Made by a program: the position numbers and the translations under genes. The notes beneath the pieces are model-generated. The model was not told where the DNA came from. It saw nothing but the letters and a program-made list of their open reading frames with translations, and ran no database searches. This document shows, one piece after another, positions 1-5,533 of a stretch of DNA of 5,533 nt; the stretch's first letter is position 1, and each line of letters starts with the position of its first letter. The DNA comes from Oscillospiraceae bacterium (GTDB lineage Bacteria; Bacillota; Clostridia; Oscillospirales; Ruminococcaceae): positions 1 through 5,533 of the forward strand of contig CAAGDT010000252.1 in the NCBI GenBank assembly GCA_900768675.1, read 5' to 3'.

Positions 1-93
1 AACTTGACGTACATACAGTACGCCTGCGTTTCTTTTCCTCGATTTCGGCACCGTCTTTCTGCAAATCTTTTCCCTCATTCAAACGGTTATTAG
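1..93. repeat. Right half of a large imperfect palindromic interspersed repeat
   Basis: The palindrome centre is visible near the left edge: CGTAC (8-12), spacer ATACA (13-17), GTACG (18-22). The arm from 18 to 93 (GTACGCC... to ...TTATTAG) is, as reverse complement, roughly 70% alike by eye to 5455-5527 at the other end of the window. Shared blocks include CTAA.AACC, AAAGAAAC and TTTGCA, plus the near-palindromic CGGCACCG. Bases 1-16 are identical to 5518-5533. This looks like one half of a repeat copy about 150 bp long, cut at its centre. It reads through several short frames but has no start site or ribosome binding site, so I do not call it coding. Its family is not identified. Confidence 0.7.
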
Positions 94-150
94 TATAAAA
101 AAGCTCTGGGCGGCGTTTACGGAGGAGTGCGGAAAATTCGGTATACTTTA
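94..150. other. Short unassigned stretch between palindromic repeat and MITE-like element
   Basis: This stretch lies between the end of the palindromic arm and the first inverted end of the MITE-like element. It has no ribosome binding site and no recognisable domain in any frame. It could be leftover sequence of the surface-protein gene whose 3' end starts after the MITE, or part of a longer repeat. Joining it to the gene remnant by removing the MITE and one TTA copy gives an open frame back to a TAA at 96-98. The resulting peptide just upstream is not convincing as part of that protein. Confidence 0.35.
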
Positions 151-245
151 GGCAATACCGCATAATTATTGTCGTGCGATTACGCAGTCAGATTTGCAAG
201 TAAGCGTGCGGCAAAGGCGGCAGCCGTTAATTGTGCGGTGTTGCC
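151..245. mobile_element. 95-bp MITE-like element with 19-bp inverted ends
   Basis: The left end, GGCAATACCGCATAATTAT (151-169), matches the reverse complement of the right end (227-245), GGCAACACCGCACAATTAA, at 16 of 19 positions. The trinucleotide TTA is present on both sides (148-150 and 246-248), as expected for a 3-bp target-site duplication. The element is too short to encode a transposase, so it would be moved in trans. A 3-bp TNA-type duplication is known for some IS5-family elements, but assigning a family from this alone is speculative. Its right end directly abuts the coding remnant of a surface protein. Confidence 0.75.
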
Positions 246-580
246 TTAAAAAAGGAACCTACTATTTTAGTGCGAAAAACGTATGGTATGGTTCCGGAAA
301 GCTTAAGCTTACCGCAAAATTCCCCACCTCTGACGAATCCTCAAGCGATGCCAAAATAGACGCTCTTACTCTCTCTGTAAAGAAGGGTACATCGCTCAGC
401 TTCGGCACTATGATTACCGGCACAGCCGACCTTTCTGTTATCAAGTGGACAACCTCCGATAAGAAGGTAGCAACTGTAAGCAGCACAGGCGTTGTAAAGG
501 CTGTTGCTAAGGGCTCAGCAACAATTACTGCTAAAATAGGAAGCAGCTCGGTAAAGATAGTTATAAAAGTAACTGCATAA
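246..580 (+). pseudogene. 3' remnant of a surface protein with a C-terminal Big_2 Ig-like domain
   Basis: The frame from 246 to the TAA at 578-580 encodes about 111 residues. The first part (LKKGTYYF, then an alternating hydrophobic stretch ending KLKLTAKF) resembles the last strands of a beta-sandwich domain. The second part, with W-TTSDKKVATV, STGVVKAVAKG and ATITAKIG, is the hallmark of a bacterial Ig-like group 2 (Big_2) domain of about 80 residues. Such domains form the ends of large secreted or cell-surface proteins in Firmicutes. No signal peptide, start codon with ribosome binding site, or upstream body is present. The frame continues upstream only through the MITE-like element to a stop at 149-151, and its first possible start (TTG, 194) lies inside the MITE. 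I therefore read it as a truncated gene end, probably not translated. A less likely option is a short MITE-initiated protein of 128 residues. Confidence 0.7.
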
Positions 581-597
581 CATATACCTTACATAAC

Positions 598-634
598 AAA
601 GAAGGAAGCCGATAAATGCGGCTTCCTTCTTTTT
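598..634 (+). terminator. Rho-independent terminator after the Big_2 remnant
   Basis: A perfect 14-bp stem (598-611, AAAGAAGGAAGCCG, pairing with 619-632) encloses a 7-nt loop and runs into a T tract ending at 634. It starts 17 bases after the stop codon of the Ig-like remnant, so the parent gene's terminator is intact although the gene is not. It also insulates the downstream esterase gene. Confidence 0.93.
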
Positions 635-646
635 GCCTGCAATCTA

Positions 647-675
647 TTGACTTTTTAATCCAACAATGCTAAAAT
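647..675 (+). promoter_or_regulatory. Sigma-A-type promoter for the lipoprotein esterase
   Basis: A -35 box TTGACT (647-652) and a -10 box TAAAAT (670-675) are separated by exactly 17 bp. The -10 box has an upstream TG (667-668) in the extended -10 position. Transcription should begin near 682, giving a leader of about 44 nt. The promoter sits just after the preceding terminator, so the gene downstream is probably transcribed alone. Confidence 0.75.
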
Positions 676-725
676 AATGTTAAAATAAGTAAATTCATAC
701 CGATTTAACGAAAGGATTTAGCTAA

Positions 726-2030
726 ATGAAACGAATAATAATAACCCTGCTTACAGCAGCTCTTATCCTCTCTGCCGCTTCCTGCGGTATCGACGCCACC
801 ACCGAAAACGCTATCGCCGCAACCGGCAAGGCAGAAACTACCGCAGCAGAGCCTACTGCCACAGAAGAAGCAGAAGAGGAAAAGGAAATACCCGCTGACA
901 GCGAGTATGTTATCGAGAACGGCGTAACCGACAGAATGATTGCTCTCTCCCGCCTTAACGTTGGCAATCGTGCAAGACTTGCAAAGGTGTTCAAAAAGGC
1001 TCAGTCGGGCGAGAAGATTACCGTAGCTTACCTTGGCGGCTCTATAACCCAGGGCTCCGGCGCAGGCAATGAGCTTTGCTACGCAAGGCTTACAACAGAC
1101 TGGCTCATGGAGAAGTTTCCCTCAGCTGAAATTGAGTATGTCAATGCAGGCATAGGCGCAACCGGCTCCTATATCGGGGTTTACAGAACTGACCGTGACG
1201 TGCTTTGCCATAATCCCGACCTTGTTTTCGTGGATTTTTCCGTTAATGACACAACGGAAAACACGCAGCGCAACATCGCCTCCTACGACGGAGTTTTAAG
1301 AAAGCTCTGGGCGGCGGAAAGCGCTCCCGCAATCGTCACCATAGCTATGACAATGGATAACGGCACAAGCTTCCAGCAGTATCACAGCGAAATCTGCAAG
1401 GCTTACGACATTCCCATGATTTCCTACAAGGACGCAATCCTTGACGTAATTAAGAACGGCCATATCAAGTGGACGGATATTTCCGACGACAATATCCACC
1501 CCAATGTTGCGGGACATAAGGTTTTAACCCAGCTTATAACCGCTTATTTACAGGACGTTATCGACAATCTTGACAGCATTGACACCGAAAACGAAAGTGA
1601 TTTTTCAGCCGTTTACGCAAGCGACAAGTACTCGTCCGCAGAGCTTTTAATCCCCGAAAAGGCTGAGCCTGCTGCGTGCGAGGGCTGGGAAACAAAGACG
1701 GATTCCTTCGGTAATTTCGGCGGCTACTGGCGGCTTCGCACCTCCGACGGCACTCTTGAGGGAGTAACTCCTCTTACCTTTGAGGTTGAAGCTAAGTCTG
1801 TCGGTGTATTTTATGGCAGGCTCGTAAAGGGCGGCTCAACCTTTGACGTTATAGTTGACGGTACGGTTGCAAAGACCATTGACAGCAGCTTCGAGGGCGG
1901 CTGGGGCAACTACGTTGAAGCTGCTGAAGTAATTGACTTTGAGGAATGTGGAAAGCATACAATCGAGATAGTTCCTCATGAGGGCGAAAAGTCAATAACC
2001 CTTATTTCGGCAATAGCAATTACGAAGTAA
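726..2030 (+). CDS. Lipoprotein SGNH/GDSL-family esterase with C-terminal beta-sandwich domain
   Basis: This 434-residue protein has a lipoprotein-type signal: MKR, a hydrophobic stretch (residues 4-19) and AASC with the lipid-accepting Cys at 20. The box is slightly atypical, with Ala at -3. A flexible Ala/Thr/Glu-rich linker (about 21-57) should hold the enzyme off the membrane. The SGNH hydrolase core spans about 95-280. Block I is YLGGSITQG with nucleophile Ser106, block II is NAGIG (140-144), block III is SVND with Asn174, and block V is DDNIHP with Asp255 and His258, so the catalytic set is complete. Residues about 310-434 form a predicted all-beta accessory domain similar in style to those of carbohydrate esterases. 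The likely role is ester hydrolysis, such as deacetylation of polysaccharides at the cell surface; the substrate is not visible. AAAGGA (711-716) lies 9 nt before the ATG and supports this start. The gene is monocistronic and convergent with mcp. Confidence 0.88.
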   Translation: MKRIIITLLTAALILSAASCGIDATTENAIAATGKAETTAAEPTATEEAEEEKEIPADSEYVIENGVTDRMIALSRLNVGNRARLAKVFKKAQSGEKITVAYLGGSITQGSGAGNELCYARLTTDWLMEKFPSAEIEYVNAGIGATGSYIGVYRTDRDVLCHNPDLVFVDFSVNDTTENTQRNIASYDGVLRKLWAAESAPAIVTIAMTMDNGTSFQQYHSEICKAYDIPMISYKDAILDVIKNGHIKWTDISDDNIHPNVAGHKVLTQLITAYLQDVIDNLDSIDTENESDFSAVYASDKYSSAELLIPEKAEPAACEGWETKTDSFGNFGGYWRLRTSDGTLEGVTPLTFEVEAKSVGVFYGRLVKGGSTFDVIVDGTVAKTIDSSFEGGWGNYVEAAEVIDFEECGKHTIEIVPHEGEKSITLISAIAITK

Positions 2031-2048
2031 TCTGAAAAGTCAGTATAG

Positions 2049-2092
2049 AGCAAAAAGCTTTCACCCGCAAAAACGGGCGAAAGCTTTTTGCT
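2049..2092. terminator. Bidirectional terminator between convergent esterase and mcp
   Basis: Two 19-nt arms (2049-2067 and 2074-2092) pair with a single mismatch around a 6-nt CAAAAA loop. The outer part of the stem is AGCAAAAAGC on one side and GCTTTTTGCT on the other. Each strand therefore presents a GC-containing hairpin with a T run on its 3' side. It lies 18 nt after the esterase stop and 32 nt after the mcp stop on the other strand, so it should end both transcripts. Confidence 0.88.
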
Positions 2093-2124
2093 ATGTATGG
2101 AGGCACAATGTGGAGTTTTGTTAT

Positions 2125-3615
2125 TTATTTCGTAAGCTTTTCCAGCTCCTCAGCCATCTGCTTGATGCTCTTTACCATAGAGCCGAGATTTTCCGTGCCT
2201 GCGCTTGTTTCCTCGATAGCCGCCGCCATGTGCTGAACTGCGCCGCAGTTGTTCTCAATATTCCCGCTGACGCTTTCAAGCCTGCCGGAAACGCTTTCTC
2301 CCTTTCCGGCAACGTCAGCAATAATTCTGTCCATATCGGTAATATTACGGGAAATCTCGCTGTTTGAAAGGCTTATCTGCTCTGCGGAAAGCCTTGTATT
2401 GTTCATATTTTCCATGCCCTCACGGGTAAGGCGGGCGTTTTTGTTCATTGACCTGACAGTGCCCTCGATATTTTTCAATACTTCTTCAATAATATTTCCT
2501 ATATCTGAGGCAGCGGAGCGGGTCTCCTCCGAAAGCTTCTTGATTTCCGAGGCTACAACCGCAAAGCCCGTGCCGTGCTCTCCCGCATGGGCGGCTTCAA
2601 CCGAGGCGTTAAGGGCGAGGATATTTGTCTGCATTGAAATATCTGCGATAACATCAACGATTTTGTTGATTTTCTCCGACTCCTCCGAAAGCCGCATAAT
2701 AATCTGCATACTTTCGTCTGTTCCGCTGCATATTTCTTCCATTCCTTGTGCGGCAAGCGCCATTTTTTCGTTATTTTCTGCGGTAATCTCCTCCGCCCGT
2801 TTTGTAAGAGCAGCAATCCTTCCGCTCATTTCCGAAAGATTTTTAAGGCTGTCGGAAATAAGGCTCATATTTTCCTCAACCGACTTTATATGCCCGAAAT
2901 TAGCCTCGCTGTCGCTCATAACTTTTTCCGATTCTGCGGCAATACTGCGGTTTGCTTCCGTTGCGGCAGAAGAAATCCTGTCAAGCTCCGTAACCGTATC
3001 AAGAAGATTTTCGGACATCTGCAAGGACTTCTCCCGCAGAAGCTCCTGCTCCTTAGCGCTCATAAGACTGCCCAAAAGGGAAGCGGTGCGCCTGCAAAGC
3101 ATGGTAAAAATAGATGCAACAGCAATAAGCACCAGCGCTTTGGGTACAATGCTGTACACAATAACCTTTCTCATTTCGGTAAAGTTCTTATCGGGCAGGG
3201 TTTCAAGGGTAAAGCAGAGAATCTGTCCTACAGAAGAACCGATTACGGTGAGAATCGTGGCGAAAATATTGAGCCGCTTTGAGAAATAAAGGCTTGCAAT
3301 TGCAATAGGATAAACGTACATAACAATAACGTGGTAGGACAGGGTTATCGACGTAACCGTTACAAGCATTACTGCGCAAAGGGTGTTTATGTACTTTATC
3401 TTGTCGCTTGTAAGCTTAAGTACGTTCACAAGGATAGTGGGGCACCATAGGAAAACCGAGCCGCAGATATAGGCGATAGTCATAATAGTGTTGTCGGTTA
3501 CGAAAATGCCCACAAGGTTAAGTATATAAACGACGGTAAAAATTATAAAGGTTATCCGCATAACCCTTGCGGTAAGAATATTAGCCTGCCGTTCGTTTTC
3601 TTTGAGCAGTTCCAT
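2125..3615 (-). CDS. Methyl-accepting chemotaxis protein with six-helix membrane N-terminus
   Basis: This 496-residue protein has an N-terminal half with about six hydrophobic segments (roughly residues 20-39, 43-66, 77-94, 95-111, 117-136 and 151-174) joined by very short loops. There is no extracellular ligand-binding domain and no clear HAMP domain. A long coiled coil follows from about 185. The hairpin tip that binds CheA and CheW is clear at about 322-355: IADISMQTNILALNASVEAA, then HAGEHGTGFAVVASEIKKL. A methylation-type site fits AAAIEETSAG (464-473). The C-terminus lacks a CheR-tethering pentapeptide. The protein should pass a membrane-derived or intramembrane signal to CheA, but its ligand is unknown. 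Its ATG directly follows the TAA of tetR, and GGAGG inside the end of tetR sits 8 nt before it, so the two genes are translationally linked. A general sensor not tied to motility is possible, since no flagellar or che gene is present here. Confidence 0.92.
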   Translation of the reverse strand: MELLKENERQANILTARVMRITFIIFTVVYILNLVGIFVTDNTIMTIAYICGSVFLWCPTILVNVLKLTSDKIKYINTLCAVMLVTVTSITLSYHVIVMYVYPIAIASLYFSKRLNIFATILTVIGSSVGQILCFTLETLPDKNFTEMRKVIVYSIVPKALVLIAVASIFTMLCRRTASLLGSLMSAKEQELLREKSLQMSENLLDTVTELDRISSAATEANRSIAAESEKVMSDSEANFGHIKSVEENMSLISDSLKNLSEMSGRIAALTKRAEEITAENNEKMALAAQGMEEICSGTDESMQIIMRLSEESEKINKIVDVIADISMQTNILALNASVEAAHAGEHGTGFAVVASEIKKLSEETRSAASDIGNIIEEVLKNIEGTVRSMNKNARLTREGMENMNNTRLSAEQISLSNSEISRNITDMDRIIADVAGKGESVSGRLESVSGNIENNCGAVQHMAAAIEETSAGTENLGSMVKSIKQMAEELEKLTK

Positions 3616-4254
3616 TTACTTCTCCTCCTCTGCGGTAAAGCTTTTTATTTCCTCTTCTGTCAGGTCTGCGGGCGCCTTTACCTTCATTTTTCCGCCCAAT
3701 AATTTTATATACGCTAAAAACTCCCGGCTGAGCATGTGGGAAGCCTCCCTTTCGGTAAAGCTGCATGCTCCCGTAGCAATAAGCGCTCCTACACCGTAGG
3801 TAAAAATCCAGAGGTGGCGGAAAAGCTCCTTCGCCTTCGGCTCATCAAGCTCATAGTCCCGCTCTATCGTCTCAACGCAGACCTGCGCCATACTGCCCAG
3901 ATACAGGAACATATCGTCAAAGTCGGTTTTTTTGCCGTTTTCGGTCATGTACAGAAGTCTGAAAAGCTTCGGCTTTTCAGCGGCAAAGCGTATCATACTC
4001 ATACCAACCCGCTTGAAGGGCGGCAGGGAATCGTCAGCTTTATATGCGGTTTCCTCGAAAAGCCGTATCGCCGCAGCCCGTACCTCTGCGTTAAGCTCCT
4101 CCATATTGCGGAAAAGCGTAAAAATAGGTCGGGCGGAGCTGCCTAAAGCGGCGCCCAGTTCTCTTGACGAAAGGTTTTCAATTCCCTTTTCTGCCGCAAT
4201 TTCAAGGGCGGCGGAGATAACCTGTTCTCTTGTAAATTTCGGTTTCGGCGGCAT
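3616..4254 (-). CDS. TetR/AcrR-family transcriptional regulator
   Basis: This 212-residue protein has the usual TetR-family size. The N-terminal DNA-binding domain covers about residues 7-52: FTREQVISAALEIAAEKG, then a helix-turn-helix LSSRELGAALGSSARPIFTL with recognition-helix residues around 38-47. The rest is helical and forms the ligand-binding and dimer domain, including HLWIFTYGVGALIATG (147-162), a pattern seen in one C-terminal subtype of the family. The effector cannot be named. The start is supported by GAGG (4264-4261) 6 nt before the ATG and by a consensus promoter upstream. It is the first gene of a two-gene operon with mcp and is divergent from the cytoplasmic esterase. TetR proteins commonly control their own operon and a divergent neighbour, and the shared motif in the intergenic region supports that here. 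Confidence 0.93.
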   Translation of the reverse strand: MPPKPKFTREQVISAALEIAAEKGIENLSSRELGAALGSSARPIFTLFRNMEELNAEVRAAAIRLFEETAYKADDSLPPFKRVGMSMIRFAAEKPKLFRLLYMTENGKKTDFDDMFLYLGSMAQVCVETIERDYELDEPKAKELFRHLWIFTYGVGALIATGACSFTEREASHMLSREFLAYIKLLGGKMKVKAPADLTEEEIKSFTAEEEK

Positions 4255-4268
4255 TTTGTACCTCGTAC

Positions 4269-4284
4269 TAAATCAGCTGTTTTA
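4269..4284. promoter_or_regulatory. Candidate TetR operator in the tetR-mcp leader
   Basis: TAAATCAGCTGTTTTA is a 16-bp imperfect palindrome (half-sites TAAATCAG and TAAAACAG, one difference) centred on CAGCTG. It lies just downstream of the tetR transcription start, where a bound repressor would block transcription. The 11 bases AAAACAGCTGA on the minus strand (4283-4273) recur with one change at 4348-4358 on the plus strand, overlapping the esterase -35 box. A second, smaller symmetric element, GTAC-CTC-GTAC (4258-4268), overlaps the tetR ribosome binding site. No footprint is known. Confidence 0.45.
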
Positions 4285-4297
4285 AATCACTTGTTTT

Positions 4298-4326
4298 ATT
4301 ATAGCAGAGAAAAATATTTTTGTCAA
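4298..4326 (-). promoter_or_regulatory. Consensus sigma-A promoter for tetR-mcp
   Basis: Read on the minus strand, TTGACA (4326-4321) and TATAAT (4303-4298) are both perfect consensus boxes with a 17-bp spacer rich in A and T. Transcription should begin near 4291, leaving a leader of about 37 nt that contains the candidate operator. Such a strong promoter on a regulator gene suggests that it is normally held down by repression. Confidence 0.88.
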
Positions 4327-4347
4327 GAATATATAAGCTATTACAGC

Positions 4348-4358
4348 AAAACAGTTGA
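4348..4358 (+). promoter_or_regulatory. Second copy of the candidate operator motif, at the esterase -35 box
   Basis: AAAACAGTTGA matches the minus-strand motif AAAACAGCTGA (4283-4273) at 10 of 11 positions, in opposite orientation and 64 bp away. It runs into the TTGAAA -35 box of the esterase promoter. Unlike the first copy it is not a full palindrome, so it may be a weak site, a half-site, or a chance match. Confidence 0.35.
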
Positions 4359-4383
4359 AATTTCTCCCGCAATATGGTAAAAT
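4355..4383 (+). promoter_or_regulatory. Extended -10 promoter for the CE2-like esterase
   Basis: TTGAAA (4355-4360) and TAAAAT (4378-4383) are separated by 17 bp, and TGG (4375-4377) directly before the -10 gives an extended -10 element. The start would be near 4390, leaving a very short leader that consists mostly of the ribosome binding site AAAGGAGGT (4391-4399). This start also excludes initiation at the upstream in-frame TTG at 4355, which overlaps the -35 box. Confidence 0.78.
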
Positions 4384-4405
4384 GAGAAAAAAAGGAGGTA
4401 AATTT

Positions 4406-5452
4406 ATGGCAGTATTCGGTGCAGACAACAAGGCTTTTTACTATATGGGCAGGACTGATTTCAGCAATCCCGCAGCCCCTCTTTTAATCTATGCGGGCAG
4501 CAATATAACCTGCCGCTTTACAGGCACTTACATAAAAATCACTATTGACAATATGTGCATGGGCGAATACAATTCGGTTGGCGCAGTTATTGACGGAATA
4601 CAGTACAAAATAGAGCTTTCAAAGGAAAGCGGCGCTAAGGAATATACCGTTGCAGAGGGACTTCCAGAGGGTGAGCATAGCCTTATGATTTTCAAGCGGC
4701 AGGCGGCAGCACATTATTTCCGCTTTATTTCGGCAGAGTGCGACGGAGAAGTACTGCCCCCGGATAAAAAGTACAGCTTAAAGCTGGAATATTACGGGGA
4801 CAGCGTTTCCGCAGGCGAGGTTACCGAGGCGGTTTACTACGAGGGACACAGCGACCCTGAAAGCCACGGCGGAATTTACGACAACAGCTATTTCAGCTAC
4901 ACTTTTTCCCTTGCAAGGAAGCTTGGCGCCGAGTTTTACAACAATTCTCAGGGCGGGATTGCGCTTTTCGATAAGACGGGCTACTTCTGCGGCCCCGAGC
5001 TTGAAACAATGAAGGGGCTTGAGTTTACCTACAACAAGCTGAGCTACGTTCCTTACGCTCCCTGCGGGGTTTCCGACTGGGATTTCAGCCGCTACACACC
5101 CGATATTGTGGTTTTCGCAATCGGTCAGAACGATGCCAACCCAAAGCCCGAGGCGATTTTCGACAAGGACTACGCCGAGAAGTGGAAGGCTAAGTACAAG
5201 GAGATACTTCTCGATTTGAAGCAGCGCTACAAGTCCCCGAAGTTTATCCTGATAACTACCGTTCTTATGCACGACAAGCGCTGGGACGAGGTGCTTGACG
5301 AAATCTGCGCAGAGCTTGACAGCCCCGATGTTATGCGCTATCGCTTCCGCCGCTGCGGCGCAGCTACTCCCGGTCATCCGAGAATTACCGAGCAGGAGGA
5401 AATGGCGCTGGAGCTGGAGAAGTTTATCAGAGAAAATATAATTGCAGAGTAA
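4406..5452 (+). CDS. Cytoplasmic CE2-like SGNH/GDSL esterase with N-terminal beta-sandwich
   Basis: This 348-residue protein starts at the ATG at 4406, where AAAGGAGGT ends 6 nt upstream; the frame can be extended 17 codons to a TTG at 4355, but that codon lies in the promoter. Residues about 8-115 form an all-beta domain (LIYAGSNITCRFTGTYIKIT and further strands) like the jelly-roll that precedes the catalytic domain in carbohydrate esterase family 2. The SGNH core follows: EYYGDSVSAGE with Ser133, SQGGI (181-185), FAIGQND with Asn242, and PGHPRIT with His324. The Asp usually three residues before this His is Thr321, so it may work as a Ser-His dyad, as described for a CE2 enzyme. No signal peptide or membrane segment is seen, so it probably deacetylates imported saccharides inside the cell. 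The substrate is an inference. It is divergent from tetR-mcp. No terminator is seen before the repeat at its 3' side. Confidence 0.85.
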   Translation: MAVFGADNKAFYYMGRTDFSNPAAPLLIYAGSNITCRFTGTYIKITIDNMCMGEYNSVGAVIDGIQYKIELSKESGAKEYTVAEGLPEGEHSLMIFKRQAAAHYFRFISAECDGEVLPPDKKYSLKLEYYGDSVSAGEVTEAVYYEGHSDPESHGGIYDNSYFSYTFSLARKLGAEFYNNSQGGIALFDKTGYFCGPELETMKGLEFTYNKLSYVPYAPCGVSDWDFSRYTPDIVVFAIGQNDANPKPEAIFDKDYAEKWKAKYKEILLDLKQRYKSPKFILITTVLMHDKRWDEVLDEICAELDSPDVMRYRFRRCGAATPGHPRITEQEEMALELEKFIRENIIAE

Positions 5453-5454
5453 TA

Positions 5455-5533
5455 CTAAAAACCATTTAAACTCAGGAAATCTTTGCAAAAATCCGGCACC
5501 GCTATCGTCGTCAAAGAAACTTGACGTACATAC
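5455..5533. repeat. Left half of the large imperfect palindromic repeat
   Basis: The repeat starts 3 bases after the esterase stop codon. The arm CTAAAAACCATTTAAACTC... to ...GACGTAC (5455-5527) mirrors 18-93 in inverted orientation at roughly 70% by eye. The last 16 bases, AACTTGACGTACATAC, equal bases 1-16. If ends and start were joined, a stem of about 75 bp with a 5-nt ATACA centre would form. Its position right after a gene with no other terminator suggests that transcribed copies may fold and help end the transcript. Confidence 0.7.

Noticed and set aside
1..93. Short peptide-coding frames running through the palindromic repeat
   Set aside because: There is no start codon with ribosome binding site, and frames are open only by chance within repeat sequence.
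100..115. 16-base exact match, AAAGCTCTGGGCGGCG, to 1301-1316 inside the lipoprotein esterase gene
   Set aside because: Flanks differ at once on both sides, and the second copy is ordinary coding sequence (KLWAA) within a conserved domain. It is improbable by chance in a window this size but has no supporting structure.
2249..3289. Long plus-strand open frame of 346 codons opposite mcp
   Set aside because: It lies entirely antisense to a clear chemoreceptor gene. Its composition is the mirror of that coding strand and it shows no domain or ribosome binding site.
3736..4285. Two overlapping plus-strand frames opposite tetR
   Set aside because: They are antisense shadows of a well-supported TetR gene with its own promoter and ribosome binding site.
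4778..5488. Minus-strand open frame of 236 codons opposite the CE2-like esterase
   Set aside because: It is a shadow of the esterase coding frame, has no recognisable motif, and begins inside the palindromic repeat.
1..5533. The window as a small circular plasmid or phage genome because its ends match
   Set aside because: The match is only 16 bases, lies in the centre of a repeat, and the content lacks replication, partition, mobilisation or virion genes. Kept open only as an alternative under the repeat finding.

Overview
The window looks like chromosomal DNA from a low-to-mid-GC gut-type Firmicute, most likely of the Ruminococcus/Oscillospiraceae kind. This is inferred from strong AGGAGG-type ribosome binding sites, sigma-A-like promoters, a bacterial lipoprotein, a Big_2 cell-surface domain, MCP and TetR proteins of clostridial flavour, and interspersed palindromic repeats. 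No database could be consulted, so the taxon is an inference. There is no replication, mobilisation, phage or conjugation gene.

Layout. Bases 1-93 are half of a large imperfect palindromic repeat, and the other half lies at 5455-5533. The two window ends share 16 identical bases. A 95-bp MITE-like element (151-245) with 19-bp inverted ends and TTA on both sides abuts the 3' remnant of a surface protein ending in a Big_2 Ig-like domain (246-580). A strong terminator (598-634) closes it. Next comes a lipoprotein SGNH/GDSL esterase (726-2030, +) with its own promoter. A shared bidirectional terminator (2049-2092) separates it from a minus-strand operon, tetR (4254-3616) then mcp (3615-2125), in which the tetR stop codon directly touches the mcp start codon. 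A 151-bp divergent regulatory region (4255-4405) carries a perfect-consensus promoter for tetR-mcp and a good extended -10 promoter for a plus-strand, CE2-like cytoplasmic SGNH esterase (4406-5452).

How the genes may fit together. Two SGNH esterases with beta-sandwich modules, one anchored outside the membrane and one without a signal peptide, flank a TetR regulator and a membrane chemoreceptor. An 11-bp near-identical inverted motif lies downstream of the tetR promoter and overlaps the esterase -35 box. This suggests that the TetR protein controls both its own mcp-containing operon and the divergent esterase. A plausible but unproven reading is a small glycan-deacetylation module coupled to a chemotaxis-type sensor. 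I see no clearly new defence or mobile system. The most notable points are the TetR-MCP-esterase arrangement, the MITE next to the broken surface-protein gene, and the palindromic repeat at both window ends.
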